Source of the DNA: Pseudomonas triticicola
GTDB lineage: Bacteria; Pseudomonadota; Gammaproteobacteria; Pseudomonadales; Pseudomonadaceae
Assembly: GCF_019145375.1 (NCBI RefSeq)
Contig: NZ_JAHSTX010000001.1
Span: forward strand, 2,145,001-2,209,000
Direction: 5' to 3'
DNA length: 64,000 bases
A program made the translations under genes and the position numbers. Position 1 is the first letter of the stretch. Each line of letters opens with the position of its first letter. Positions 35,072 through 43,956 of the stretch are shown here, piece by piece. Under the pieces are notes generated by a model. It ran no database searches, was not told where the DNA came from, and saw only the letters and a list, made by a program, of their open reading frames with translations.

Positions 35072-35989
35072 TCAACCGGTCTGACGCAGGCGGCTAAGTT
35101 CCTTGGACGGCGGGCAGCCGAACTGGCGGTTGTATTCGCGGCTGAACTGCGAAGCGCTTTCGTAGCCGACGCGGTAACAGGCGCTGGACACGTCCAGCCC
35201 TTCATTGATGATCAGCCGCCGCGCCTCTTGCAGGCGCAGCTGTTTTTGATATTGCAGCGGGCTCATGGCGGTGACGGCTTTGAAGCGGTGATGCAGCGCC
35301 GAATTGCTCAGGTTGGCCACCTGCGCCAGCGCGTCGATGCGCAGCGGCTCGGTGAAATTCTTGTTCAGCCAGTCGATGGCCCGCGTGACCCGGTGGGTCT
35401 GCGAATCGCTGACGGCGATTTCATACAGCAGATGCCCGTGCTGGGCGCGCAGCAGACGGTAATACAGCTCGCGCAACGCCATCGGCGCGAGCATGCCGAT
35501 GTCGCGTGGATTATCCAGCAGGCGCACCAGACGCAGCACGATGTCGAGCAATGTCACATCGATCTTGTCGAGAAACATCCCGCGCCCGGCGTCCTGTGGC
35601 ATGCCGGTCAGCGGCGATTCGGCTATCAGTTGCGTCAGTTGCGCCGGATCGAAATCCAGCCGTATGCAAAAGTACGGCGCTTCGGGCGAGGCTTCGATCA
35701 CCCGTCCCGACACCGGCAACGTCACTGACACCACCAGATAATTCAGCGGGTCGTAGAGGAAGCGTTCCTCACCCAGCCCGACTTCCTTGCGCCCCTGCAC
35801 GATCAGGCACAGCGCCGGCCGGTGCACGACATGGATCAGCTCGGACGGCCCATCAAGACGGATTACGTGCAGCGGCGCAATCGCGGTTTCGTAGGTGCCC
35901 GGCGCATCGAAGCGCTGGGTCAGCAGGCGCACCAGCTCGGCGCGATACACCGCTGTGTCGTGAAGGATGGAAGCGTCGTGGTTATCCAT
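35072..35989 (-). CDS. AraC-family regulator with AraC_N cupin domain
   Basis: 305 residues. The N-terminal AraC_N domain (IRLDGPSELIHVVHRPALCLIVQGRKEVGLGEE) is followed by a two-HTH DNA-binding domain (IDALAQVANLSNSALHHRFKAVTAMSPLQYQKQLRLQEARR and VSSACYRVGYESASQFSREYNRQFG). Such regulators often control a neighbouring oxidoreductase; the SDR gene at 36164 follows about 170 bases upstream on the same strand. GAGG precedes the start. Confidence 0.87.
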   Translation of the reverse strand: MDNHDASILHDTAVYRAELVRLLTQRFDAPGTYETAIAPLHVIRLDGPSELIHVVHRPALCLIVQGRKEVGLGEERFLYDPLNYLVVSVTLPVSGRVIEASPEAPYFCIRLDFDPAQLTQLIAESPLTGMPQDAGRGMFLDKIDVTLLDIVLRLVRLLDNPRDIGMLAPMALRELYYRLLRAQHGHLLYEIAVSDSQTHRVTRAIDWLNKNFTEPLRIDALAQVANLSNSALHHRFKAVTAMSPLQYQKQLRLQEARRLIINEGLDVSSACYRVGYESASQFSREYNRQFGCPPSKELSRLRQTG

Positions 35990-36163
35990 GCAAAGGGCCT
36001 CGAAAGCAGACGAAGGTGGGTCAACTGCGGAGGAAGATTAGCCAGTTTTACTCAGCGGCGACTAGTTCAAAGATGCTGCAGATTTGCCTGATTCTGCGTG
36101 CTCGTGTTACTGGCAAAGCCATGGGCGCGTTATCACACGCGCCCATGGCTTCTCACCCGATTA

Positions 36164-36928
36164 TCAACCCGCCGTTACCGTCATGCCGCCATCGGCCATG
36201 ACCACCGAGCCAACCATGAAACTGGCGCGGTCGGAAGCCAGAAAGGTGACGATTTCGGCGATCTCTTCCGGCTGCGCCGCCCGACCGATCGGCGCCGCTT
36301 CGCCGTGCTGCGCGAGGAAGCCAGGGCCGTCCTCGACCACGTCATTGAGGATATTAGTCACCACATCGCCGACGCCGATGGCATTGACGCGAATGCCGTG
36401 CTCGATGACTTCCAGGGCCAGCGTGCGGGTCAACTGTGCCAGCGCGCCTTTGGAAGCGGTGTAGGCGGCAATGGTCGGAAAGGCAAAGTACGACGCATAG
36501 GAAGCGATATTGACGATCGCGCCGGACTTGTTCGGGATCATAGCCTTGACCGCTTCGCGGCAGTGCAGGAAGGCGGCCGTGGCATTCACTGCCTGGATCT
36601 TTTCCCAGTCGTCGCGGCTCATGTCGATCACGGCTTTGTTGATAATGATCCCGGCGTTGTTGACCAGAATATCCAGGCGCCCGAACTGCTCGACGGCAAG
36701 GCCTACTGCACGTTCGGCGGCGCCGTCCTCAGTGATGTCCGCCACCAGCGGCACCAGATCGGGACGAGCCAGTGCTTCGACAGCCGGGTTGAGGTCTTCG
36801 GCAATCACCTTGGCGCCGCGAGCGTGCAGCATCAGCGCAATCGCCTTGCCGATGCCACTGGCCGCGCCAGTGACCAGTGCAACTTTACCGGCGACTTCTT
36901 GTGGCAGGGTGTGGTTGAAATCAGTCAT
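36164..36928 (-). CDS. SDR-family oxidoreductase
   Basis: 254 residues from the ATG at 36928 (GGAG 9 bases before). Classical SDR: TGAASGIGKAIA cofactor motif, NNAG, and an intact YTASK catalytic motif with the preceding serine in NIASYAS. C-terminal ASDRASFMVGSVVMADGG is typical. Substrate unknown. It is divergent from an AraC gene at 37112, which is the likely regulator. Confidence 0.88.
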   Translation of the reverse strand: MTDFNHTLPQEVAGKVALVTGAASGIGKAIALMLHARGAKVIAEDLNPAVEALARPDLVPLVADITEDGAAERAVGLAVEQFGRLDILVNNAGIIINKAVIDMSRDDWEKIQAVNATAAFLHCREAVKAMIPNKSGAIVNIASYASYFAFPTIAAYTASKGALAQLTRTLALEVIEHGIRVNAIGVGDVVTNILNDVVEDGPGFLAQHGEAAPIGRAAQPEEIAEIVTFLASDRASFMVGSVVMADGGMTVTAG

Positions 36929-37111
36929 GGTTTTAACTCCTCGATAGCGAATCGGTGTTGCGCCTGATGGCGCGGTCGTGAACACGGCTTCACTGTCGCG
37001 CACTGTCCGCCGCCGGGCTTTCGGGCGATTGCCGGGACTGTCGGAGTTTTGCGCTGGAGTTTCTCGTTCGCCCGCCCTAACCTTCAAAATCATTCGCAGC
37101 CGAAGCTTTTC

Positions 37112-38068
37112 ATGGAGCGTCCTGTGCCCTCTGCCAGCCCCGCTACACCGACAATCAGCCAGCCCGCGCGCATCGCCGCCGAAGCCATGCCGGAGCATCT
37201 GCCCGGTGTTGCGGAAACGACCACGCCGCGGCCGCAGATCAAGGATGCGGTGGTGCAGCTGTTCCGCCATCAAACCCTGCTTGAGCCGATCCGCGTGCCG
37301 TGCGTGGCCGAACCGCTGCTGGTGCTGGTATTGGCCGGCACTGCCCGGGTCGAAGAACGTTCGTTGGGCGGAGAATGGCAGGCGAGCCAGGTCACGGCGG
37401 GCGACTTCTTCCTGACCAACACCCGCGAACCTTATGAAATGCGCTGGCAAACCGAAGGTTGCGAGGTCTTCGAAGTCATGCACCTTTACCTAGGTCTGGG
37501 CCTGATCGAACAAGCGGCGCGCGAAGCGTTCGGCGAACAGGCCGGTGCAGTGACGTTTGTCGATGTGTCCGGTGCGCGTGACGAGCAGGTCAGCTTCATC
37601 CTTGAGCAACTGCGCATCGAACTCACACAACTGCGCCAGCCCAGCGCACTGCTGGTGCACAGCCTTGCTCAGGCGTTGGCGATCCATTTGCTGCGGCACT
37701 ATCTCGACCCGGACAGCAACCCGCGCCGCGACAACGCCCTGCCCGCCTACAAACTGCGCCGGGTGATCGAAGCCATGAATGCGAATCTGGCGGAGGATTT
37801 CAGCCTCGGTGATCTGGCCGCAGTCGCTGAGCTGAGCGACTACCACTTCAGCCGCACCTTCAAGCGCGCCACCGGTTTATCGCCCTCGCAATACTTCATC
37901 CGCCTGCGCATGAGCCGCGCGCGTCATCTGTTGCTGGAAACCGCCCACAGCGTGATCGACATCGGCCTGGAGGTTGGCTATTCCAGCCCCAGCCACTTTT
38001 CCCAGGTGTTCCGCCGTGAAGTCGGCGTCACCCCGAGCGCCTACCGCGATGCGCCACGCGGGGCCTGA
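37112..38068 (+). CDS. AraC-family regulator, cupin type
   Basis: 318 residues from the ATG at 37112; an in-frame extension of 21 codons is less likely. The N-terminal half is a cupin-like sensor (LLVLVLAGTARVEERSL...AGDFFLTNTREPYEM), and the C-terminal 100 residues carry the AraC DNA-binding domain (SLGDLAAVAELSDYHFSRTFKRATGLSPSQYF; VIDIGLEVGYSSPSHFSQVFRREVG). It lies between two SDR genes, divergent from one and 126 bases before the other, and may control both. Confidence 0.87.
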   Translation: MERPVPSASPATPTISQPARIAAEAMPEHLPGVAETTTPRPQIKDAVVQLFRHQTLLEPIRVPCVAEPLLVLVLAGTARVEERSLGGEWQASQVTAGDFFLTNTREPYEMRWQTEGCEVFEVMHLYLGLGLIEQAAREAFGEQAGAVTFVDVSGARDEQVSFILEQLRIELTQLRQPSALLVHSLAQALAIHLLRHYLDPDSNPRRDNALPAYKLRRVIEAMNANLAEDFSLGDLAAVAELSDYHFSRTFKRATGLSPSQYFIRLRMSRARHLLLETAHSVIDIGLEVGYSSPSHFSQVFRREVGVTPSAYRDAPRGA

Positions 38069-38194
38069 AACCTGTCGAAAAGCGACGCAGCAGAATTGGG
38101 CAAATCCCGTGGAGGAATCGATTAATAGCCAATGCGCCCCCGCACTTAATCTTCTTCCAAGCCCACTCACGGGCACACAGAAGAGGACGACATC

Positions 38195-38932
38195 ATGCTG
38201 AACATTCAAGACAAAGTGATCGTGATTACCGGCGCCAGCAGCGGCATCGGAGAAGCCACCGCACGCCTGCTCGCCGAACGTGGCGCCAAAGTGGTGTTGG
38301 GTGCACGGCGCACCGAGCGTCTGGCCGTGATTGCCGAAGAGATCAACGGCGCGGGTGGCCACGCGCAGTTCCGCGCACTGGACGTCACCGATCAGCAGGA
38401 TGTGCAGCGCTTCGTCGATTTTGCCGTGGAGCATTACGGCCGTGTCGATGTGCTGGTCAACAACGCCGGGGTCATGCCGTTGTCGCGGCTGGACGCGCTG
38501 AAGGTCGATGAGTGGAACCGCATGATCGACGTCAACATCCGTGGCGTACTCCACGGCATCGCCGCCAGCCTGCCGTTGATGCAGCGCCAGCGCGCCGGGC
38601 AGATCATCAACATCGCCTCGATCGGCGCTTACGCGGTCAGCCCCACCGCAGCGGTGTACTGCGCGACCAAATACGCCGTACGGGCGATTTCCGAAGGCTT
38701 GCGTCAGGAGGTGGGCGGCGATATCCGCGTCACCGTCATCGCACCGGGCGTGACCGAATCGGAACTGGCCGAGAGCATTTCCGATGAAGGCGGCCGCGAA
38801 GAGATGAAGTCATTCCGCAAGATCGCCATCCCCGCCGAAGCCATCGCCCGCGCGATTGCGTATGCCGTCGAACAACCGGCGGACGTGGACGTCAGCGAAC
38901 TGATCGTGCGTCCAACCGCGAGCCCTTATTGA
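38195..38932 (+). CDS. SDR-family oxidoreductase
   Basis: 245 residues with intact SDR motifs: TGASSGIGEAT (cofactor), NNAG, the serine in NIASIG and the catalytic YCATK. It resembles the clavaldehyde dehydrogenase/serine dehydrogenase-like SDR cluster (YdfG type). AGAGGA precedes the ATG. The AraC gene lies just upstream. The 133-bp REPIN array starts 15 bases after its stop. Confidence 0.88.
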   Translation: MLNIQDKVIVITGASSGIGEATARLLAERGAKVVLGARRTERLAVIAEEINGAGGHAQFRALDVTDQQDVQRFVDFAVEHYGRVDVLVNNAGVMPLSRLDALKVDEWNRMIDVNIRGVLHGIAASLPLMQRQRAGQIINIASIGAYAVSPTAAVYCATKYAVRAISEGLRQEVGGDIRVTVIAPGVTESELAESISDEGGREEMKSFRKIAIPAEAIARAIAYAVEQPADVDVSELIVRPTASPY

Positions 38933-38947
38933 GACCAGGAGTCAATC

Positions 38948-39569
38948 TGTGGCAGCGAGCCTGCTCGCGAAAGCGCTGGGTCAGGCGAATAGGATGTTGA
39001 ATGTGCCGCCGTCTTCGCGAGCAAGCTCGCTCCCACAGGGGATTTGTGGCACCACCGAATCAATGGCCAACACCGAACATTGTGGGAGCGAGCCTGCTCG
39101 CGAAAGCGGTGGACCAGCCGGCAAAGATGTTGAATGTGCCGCCGTCTTCGCGAGCAGGCTCGCTCCCACAGGGGGTTTGTGGCACCACTGAATCAATGGT
39201 CAACACGGAACATTGTGGGAGCGAGCCTGCTCGCGAAAGCGCTGGGTCAGGCGAACATGATGTTGAATATGCCGCCGTCTTCGCGAGCAGGCTCGCTCCC
39301 ATTGAGGATTTGTGGCGCCACCAAATCAATGGTCAACACGGAACATTGTGGGAGCGAGCTTGCTCGCGAAAGCGGTGGATCAGTCGGCAAAGATGTTGAA
39401 TGTGCCGCCGCATTCGCGAGCAGGCTCGCTCCCACAGGGGATTTGTGGCACCACCAAATCATTGGTCAACACGGAACATTGTGGGAGCGAGCTTGCTCGC
39501 GAAAGCGGTGGATCAGCCGGCAAAGAGGTTGAATGTGCCGCCGTCTTCGCGAGCAGGCTCGCTCCCACA
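38948..39569. repeat. Tandem array of five REP doublets with a 133-bp period
   Basis: Ten REP sequences in alternating orientation start at 38948, 39014, 39081, 39147, 39214, 39280, 39347, 39413, 39480 and 39546. The forward copies are exactly 133 bases apart, and the spacers are also repeated (for example AACACGGAACATTG and GATGTTGAAT). This is therefore a tandem amplification of one REPIN with its flank, not independent insertions. Frames open on both strands through it are by-products of the repeat. It fills the gap between the SDR and the convergent B3/4 gene. Confidence 0.93.
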
Positions 39570-39616
39570 GGGAATCGCGGTGCTGCTGACGAAACGGGCT
39601 GGCACTCATATCTAGC

Positions 39617-40312
39617 CTAACGCGCTCCCGGCCCGATCAACATGCTTTCGATCTCGGCGCCGGGCATCATTTGCTGCAGGCCTTCGATGAGCTTGTCGCC
39701 GGCCTCGGTCAGCGCTTCCAGCGGCATCGCCGGCAGGCTTTCGAGGATGAACCACATGTGCTGCGCTTGCGCATCGAGGCGGGTTCGCACGCCTTGGCGC
39801 CAGTTCCAGCGCCGGCAGGTCACGCCTTGGTCATCGCGCCAGACCACTTCGCCGGCGTCCGGGAATTCATGCGCGGGCTGGCCTTCTTTCATCGTGTCGA
39901 ACGGTTCGCTGCCATCGGCGACGACCAGACGCGGTGAGCCTATGTAGGCTTGCGCATTCTCCCCGCCGACCGGAATCGCGTACTCGAGGCTGATGGCGTT
40001 GTACAGATCAACCACCGGATCGATGCTCGGCAACTCGCCGTCGCGCAACACCCGTTTGCGCAGAGCCTCGGCCGAGCACGGCGTGCGCTGCGGCTTGGCA
40101 CCGAACTGGCGAAACACGTCCGCCCAAGCCTGCAAGTGCGCGGGCGCCCATGCCGGGCCACCGTTGGCGACGATCTGGCAGGCTTTGGCCAGTGCTTCAC
40201 CGGCCACGTGTGCATGAATAATCGGCGCCGCTTGCACGACAATACTCAGCGCTCTGAAGCCCGGCGCGAGTTGCGCAACAGCCGGATCGATTGACGGCAC
40301 GACAGACAGCAT
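39617..40312 (-). CDS. B3/B4 tRNA-binding-domain protein
   Basis: 231 residues from the ATG at 40312 after GGGGG. The region SIDPVVDLYNAISLEYAIPVGGENAQAYIG matches stand-alone B3/B4 domain proteins related to part of phenylalanyl-tRNA synthetase beta, possibly with editing-type activity on mischarged tRNA or amino acids. It is divergent from an XRE-cupin regulator with only 46 bases between starts, so the regulator likely controls both genes. Confidence 0.84.
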   Translation of the reverse strand: MLSVVPSIDPAVAQLAPGFRALSIVVQAAPIIHAHVAGEALAKACQIVANGGPAWAPAHLQAWADVFRQFGAKPQRTPCSAEALRKRVLRDGELPSIDPVVDLYNAISLEYAIPVGGENAQAYIGSPRLVVADGSEPFDTMKEGQPAHEFPDAGEVVWRDDQGVTCRRWNWRQGVRTRLDAQAQHMWFILESLPAMPLEALTEAGDKLIEGLQQMMPGAEIESMLIGPGAR

Positions 40313-40358
40313 CCCAGAATCCCCCTCATACCCGAATTTCAAACGATGCTAGCGATCA

Positions 40359-40985
40359 ATGACCAATAAAGTCAATATACCGACCGAAGCCGGCGCCGAC
40401 GTCGAGACCGTCAGCGCGGCGGTGTCGCGCACGCTCAAACAGGCGCGCAAACAACAGGGCATCACCCTGGATGAACTGTCCAGACGCTCCGGCGTGAGCA
40501 AAGGCATGGTGGTCGAGATCGAGAAGGGTTCGGCCAACCCAAGCATCGCGACATTGTGCAAAATCGCCGCGGCGCTGGGCTTGTCCGTGGCGGACTTCGT
40601 CAATGTCGCCGCCACCCCGGCGGCGCATCTGATCGACAGTGAGGACATCCCCACGTTATGGGCCGGTGAGCTGGGTGGATCAGCGCGCCTGCTGGCCGGC
40701 ACCAGCGGCCCGAACATGCTTGAGTTGTGGCGCTGGGAGTTGTTTCCTGGCGAGTCGTTTTCTTCAGCCGGTCACCCGAATGGCACCACCGAGTTGTTTC
40801 ATGTCGAGAAAGGCACGTTGCATTTGCACGTTGGCGATGCCGAGCTGATTGTCGGGCCTGGGTGTTCGGCGGTGGCGCGGACCGATGTGGCGCATGGGTA
40901 TGCCAACCATGGGCGAGCGAAACTGGTTTTCACGATGTCAGTGACTGAACTGCATCAGGGTGCCAGGGAAAGCCCCTCACCCTAG
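40359..40985 (+). CDS. XRE-family regulator with C-terminal cupin
   Basis: 208 residues: helix-turn-helix in residues 30-75 (ITLDELSRRSGVSKGMVVEIEKGSANPSIATLCKIAAALGL), then a cupin domain (ELFHVEKGTLHLHVGDAELIVGPGCSAVARTDVAHGYAN). Two-domain XRE-cupin regulators sense small metabolites. It is divergent from the B3/4 gene. The last residues (SPSP) are encoded inside an interspersed repeat that begins at 40973, so the natural C-terminus may have been replaced. Confidence 0.88.
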   Translation: MTNKVNIPTEAGADVETVSAAVSRTLKQARKQQGITLDELSRRSGVSKGMVVEIEKGSANPSIATLCKIAAALGLSVADFVNVAATPAAHLIDSEDIPTLWAGELGGSARLLAGTSGPNMLELWRWELFPGESFSSAGHPNGTTELFHVEKGTLHLHVGDAELIVGPGCSAVARTDVAHGYANHGRAKLVFTMSVTELHQGARESPSP

Positions 40986-41006
40986 CCCTCTCCCCGAGGA
41001 GAGGGA
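40973..41006. repeat. Interspersed CCCTCACCCTAGCCCTCTCC repeat, single copy
   Basis: Same family as the inverted pair at 52518-52676, with an internal CTCTCCC/GGGAGAG-like stem. It overlaps the 3' end of the XRE-cupin gene. Confidence 0.8.
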
Positions 41007-41055
41007 ACTGTCCGGGTTGACCATCATAGGGAGCGTTCCCCTTCAAACAGCACGG

Positions 41056-41256
41056 TCAGCGTGACGGCGGATGCTCCGTCGAAACCGAATTGGCCGCATC
41101 CACATCCGACATGTCTTCTTCCACAGGTGCCTCGTCGTCCGGCGGCAAAGGCACCTCGGGGTTTTCGCGCTTGGGATCGTGCCCGGTCTCGTTGTCGGTG
41201 GTGCGCGTCACGGCCTGTTGCGACTGGTTGCCCGGTGCGTTTTCATCAATGTCCAT
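41056..41256 (-). CDS. Small acidic, probably disordered protein
   Basis: 66 residues from the ATG at 41256 with GGAG upstream. Highly acidic and proline-rich (MDIDENAPGNQ...EVPLPPDDEAPVEEDMSDVDAA), with no membrane segment. Similar in composition to the protein at 29998. No known family recognised. Confidence 0.68.
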   Translation of the reverse strand: MDIDENAPGNQSQQAVTRTTDNETGHDPKRENPEVPLPPDDEAPVEEDMSDVDAANSVSTEHPPSR

Positions 41257-41356
41257 GTCGTTCTCCGAGGTGTTCAGTGATAGGTACCTGAACGTGTGAA
41301 ATGCCCTTGCGTGACAAGTGCCCGACAATGGACGAACGGCGTTCTGTAGAAAACGC

Positions 41357-41383
41357 AAAAAGCCTGCTTTCGAGGCAGGCTTT
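41357..41383 (-). terminator. Terminator of hydrolase copy 2
   Basis: AAGCCTGC-CTCGAA-GCAGGCTT stem with a run of five T on the minus strand, just after the hydrolase stop at 41401. It resembles the terminator of copy 1. Confidence 0.82.
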
Positions 41384-41400
41384 CGCTTTGGATTTAACGC

Positions 41401-42030
41401 TTACTTCTGCTGCGTCAGCGCCGAGTAGCTGTTCATCAGGTTGCGGTAGTTGGGAATGCGCTGCGACAACAGATTGCCCAGGCCTTCAATGTCGTTGCGC
41501 CAGTCGCGGTGCAGCTCACAGGCCACCGAGAACCAGTTCATCATCTGCGCGCCGGCCTGAGTCATGCGGCTCCACGCGGCTTGCTGCACGGTGGTGTTGA
41601 AGGTGCCGGACGCGTCAGTCACCACAAACACATCAAAACCTTCCGCCAGTGCCGACAGGGTCGGGAACGCTACACAGACATCCGTTACGACACCGGCGAT
41701 GATGATCTGCTTGCGCCCGGTGGCTTTGATCGCCTTGACGAAGTCTTCGTTGTCCCAGGCGTTGATTTGACCTGGGCGAGCGATGTACGGCGCGTCCGGG
41801 AACATCTCTTTCAGCTCTGGTACCAGCGGGCCGTTCGGGCCTTGTTCGAAGCTGGTGGTGAGGATGGTTGGCAGCTCGAAGAACTTGGCCAGATCCGCCA
41901 GCGCCAGCACGTTGTTCTTGAACTCGTTCGGCGAGAAGTCCTGCACCAGCGAGATCAGACCGGTCTGGTGGTCAACCAGCAGCACGATAGCGTCATCTTT
42001 GTTCAGGCGGTTGTAGGTTGGAGTGGTCAT
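41401..42030 (-). CDS. Isochorismatase-fold hydrolase (YcaC-like), copy 2
   Basis: 209 residues, D20 and C119 as in copy 1, E52 instead of D52 the only residue change. The nucleotide differences are mostly synonymous. AAGGGA precedes the ATG in both. The region from the start to about 100 bases upstream is nearly the same as in copy 1, so both probably have the same promoter. The next gene upstream is a galactose dehydrogenase, not the SDR found by copy 1. Confidence 0.88.
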   Translation of the reverse strand: MTTPTYNRLNKDDAIVLLVDHQTGLISLVQDFSPNEFKNNVLALADLAKFFELPTILTTSFEQGPNGPLVPELKEMFPDAPYIARPGQINAWDNEDFVKAIKATGRKQIIIAGVVTDVCVAFPTLSALAEGFDVFVVTDASGTFNTTVQQAAWSRMTQAGAQMMNWFSVACELHRDWRNDIEGLGNLLSQRIPNYRNLMNSYSALTQQK

Positions 42031-42159
42031 GGTGTGCGTCCCTTTTCAAGTTTTGAGTTTTGTTGTTGCGTTCAAGTTGGGTACAGATTACTGACGCACA
42101 GCAAAGGGATAAATCGCTTGAAAAGGGTTACACCGTCCACTCAAACCGGACAATCCACT

Positions 42160-43086
42160 TCAATCGTAGAACGGCTCAACCAACGCCCGACTACCAACAA
42201 AGAAACTGTCCGCCACCAGGCGCAACGGTTGCAGGTCGAGGTCGCTTTCCCTGTCGCTGATCAATTGCTGGAAGTGGCGGTAGACCGCTGCGTACTCGCC
42301 CTCCTCCGAGACGCTTTGGCGGACGCCATCGATGCTCAGCACGGCGCCGCCATTGTCCAGACGCAGGACGCCTTCGACGCAGCGAATTTCGATGCTCCAC
42401 AGTTCGTCGTGGCCATGGTCGAAATCGAACTCGGCGCGTACGTCGAGCTGATGTGCATCAGACATTTTGATCGAGGCGGCAATCGGCGACTGGCAGTTGC
42501 TCGGCACGCGCAGTTCGGCGGCTTCGACAAACAGCGGCAGCGCCAGCAGGTGGGTGATGATCGACAAGGCGTTGATGCCCGGATCGAACACACCCAGGCC
42601 ACCCGGTTGCCAGATCCATGCCTGACCCGGATGCCACTTGCGCACGTCTTCCTTCCAGTCGATCTGCACGCTTTGCAGGGTGCGGCTGGCAAGCCAGTCG
42701 CGGGCGGCGGCGACGCCCGGTGCGTAGCGCGAGTGCCAGGCGAACAAAGCGCTGACGCCTTGTTCGGCGACCTGATCGACCAGGGCCATGGCCTCGCCCA
42801 ATGTCGCACAGGGCGGTTTTTCCACCAGCACGTGCTTGCCGGCCGCCAACGCCTGTTGCACCAGCGCGAAGCGCCCCTGTGGCGGCGTGCAGAACGCAAT
42901 TGCGTCGACAGTCGGGCCGTTTTCGAGCAGTTCGCCCAGCGACTGGAAGTTCTCCACTACGGCGCAAGGTTTGCCCTGGGTAGCGACCGCCACCAACTTG
43001 AACGCCGGGTTGGCGAGGATGGCGGGAACGTGTTGATCCTGGGCGATCTTGCCGTAGCCCACCAGGCCGAGACGAATCGGTTGCAT
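42160..43086 (-). CDS. gal: D-galactose 1-dehydrogenase
   Basis: 308 residues from the ATG at 43086 (AGGAG 8 bases before). Gfo/Idh/MocA fold: MQPIRLGLVGYGKIAQDQHV cofactor region, active-site lysine in VEKPPCATL, and KWHPGQAWIWQPGGLGVFDPGINAL. The sequence closely matches the P. fluorescens galactose dehydrogenase as I remember it. It oxidises D-galactose to D-galactono-lactone with NAD(P)+, the entry to the De Ley-Doudoroff pathway; the other pathway genes are not in this window. Confidence 0.86.
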   Translation of the reverse strand: MQPIRLGLVGYGKIAQDQHVPAILANPAFKLVAVATQGKPCAVVENFQSLGELLENGPTVDAIAFCTPPQGRFALVQQALAAGKHVLVEKPPCATLGEAMALVDQVAEQGVSALFAWHSRYAPGVAAARDWLASRTLQSVQIDWKEDVRKWHPGQAWIWQPGGLGVFDPGINALSIITHLLALPLFVEAAELRVPSNCQSPIAASIKMSDAHQLDVRAEFDFDHGHDELWSIEIRCVEGVLRLDNGGAVLSIDGVRQSVSEEGEYAAVYRHFQQLISDRESDLDLQPLRLVADSFFVGSRALVEPFYD

Positions 43087-43350
43087 TACAGACTCCTGTT
43101 GTTGTTTTGGTCTTTGCAGCGCAGCGGCAAGAGTACGTGTTTCTGCGCTCGCCTCCAATCGTCATACTATTTAAATCAAGTTTAGACGTAAGGCTTATTC
43201 GTCATTTCTTCTTACACCTTTTGTCGCCCGATCCGGCACCGCGCGGCGATCGGCGGCCGGCGATCAGCCTCAGTTTGCTATCATGCGGCGCTTTTACGGT
43301 TAACCCCCCGCCAGTCCTGCCGACTTGCGGGCTGCAAAAGGCGGTATTAG

Positions 43351-43956
43351 ATGACGGCTTTGTTGACTCGCCGCAAGGTACTTGCGGGAATGGGCGTGCT
43401 CGGGCTCGGCCTGCTCGCCGGTTGCGATACCCGTGGCCAACTGTCGTACAAGTACGGCAAGGATCTGAGCGACAAGATCCTCGGACGCACCTTCAAGCTG
43501 AAGAATCCCGAAGGCGAAACCATGTCGCTGTCGAGCTTTCGCGGGATGATGCCGATGATCTTCTTCGGCTTCACCCAGTGCCCGGCCGTTTGCCCCACCA
43601 CCCTGGCGCGCGCCGCGCAGATCAAGAAACTGATGGGCCGCGACGGCGACCGTTTGCAAGTGGTGTTCATCACCCTCGACCCTGAGCGCGACACGCCGCA
43701 GATCCTCGACGCTTATGTCAAAGCCTTCGACCCGAGCTTCGTCGCGCTGTACGGCACGCTTGAGGAAACCAAGGCCACCGCCAAGGAGTTCGACGTGTTC
43801 TACGAGAAAGTCCCGGCCGGCGACACCTACACCATCTCCCATACGTCCACCAGCTACGTCTACGACTCGCGTGGTGAGTTGCGCCTGGGCCTGTCCACAT
43901 CACTGACAGCCCAAGAGTGCACGGAAGATTTGCTTACTGTTATGGAGGTCTGCTGA
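43351..43956 (+). CDS. SCO1/SenC-family copper chaperone lipoprotein
   Basis: 201 residues with a lipobox (LLAGC, Cys25) and a thioredoxin fold carrying the copper ligands C77 and C81 (CPAVC) and H164 (SHTSTSYVYD). It delivers copper to the CuA site of cytochrome oxidase in the periplasm. The stop overlaps the start of the PCuAC gene by one base (TGATG), so the two are translated together, as is typical for this pair. Confidence 0.92.
   Translation: MTALLTRRKVLAGMGVLGLGLLAGCDTRGQLSYKYGKDLSDKILGRTFKLKNPEGETMSLSSFRGMMPMIFFGFTQCPAVCPTTLARAAQIKKLMGRDGDRLQVVFITLDPERDTPQILDAYVKAFDPSFVALYGTLEETKATAKEFDVFYEKVPAGDTYTISHTSTSYVYDSRGELRLGLSTSLTAQECTEDLLTVMEVC

Noticed and set aside
38948..39569. Possible CRISPR array because of regular spacing
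   Set aside because: Units alternate in orientation, the spacers are themselves repeated, and no cas genes are near. It is a REPIN array.
38948..39615. Many overlapping open frames on both strands (60-130 residues)
   Set aside because: They are copies of the same 133-bp repeat read in shifting frames, with no ribosome binding sites; they are not genes.
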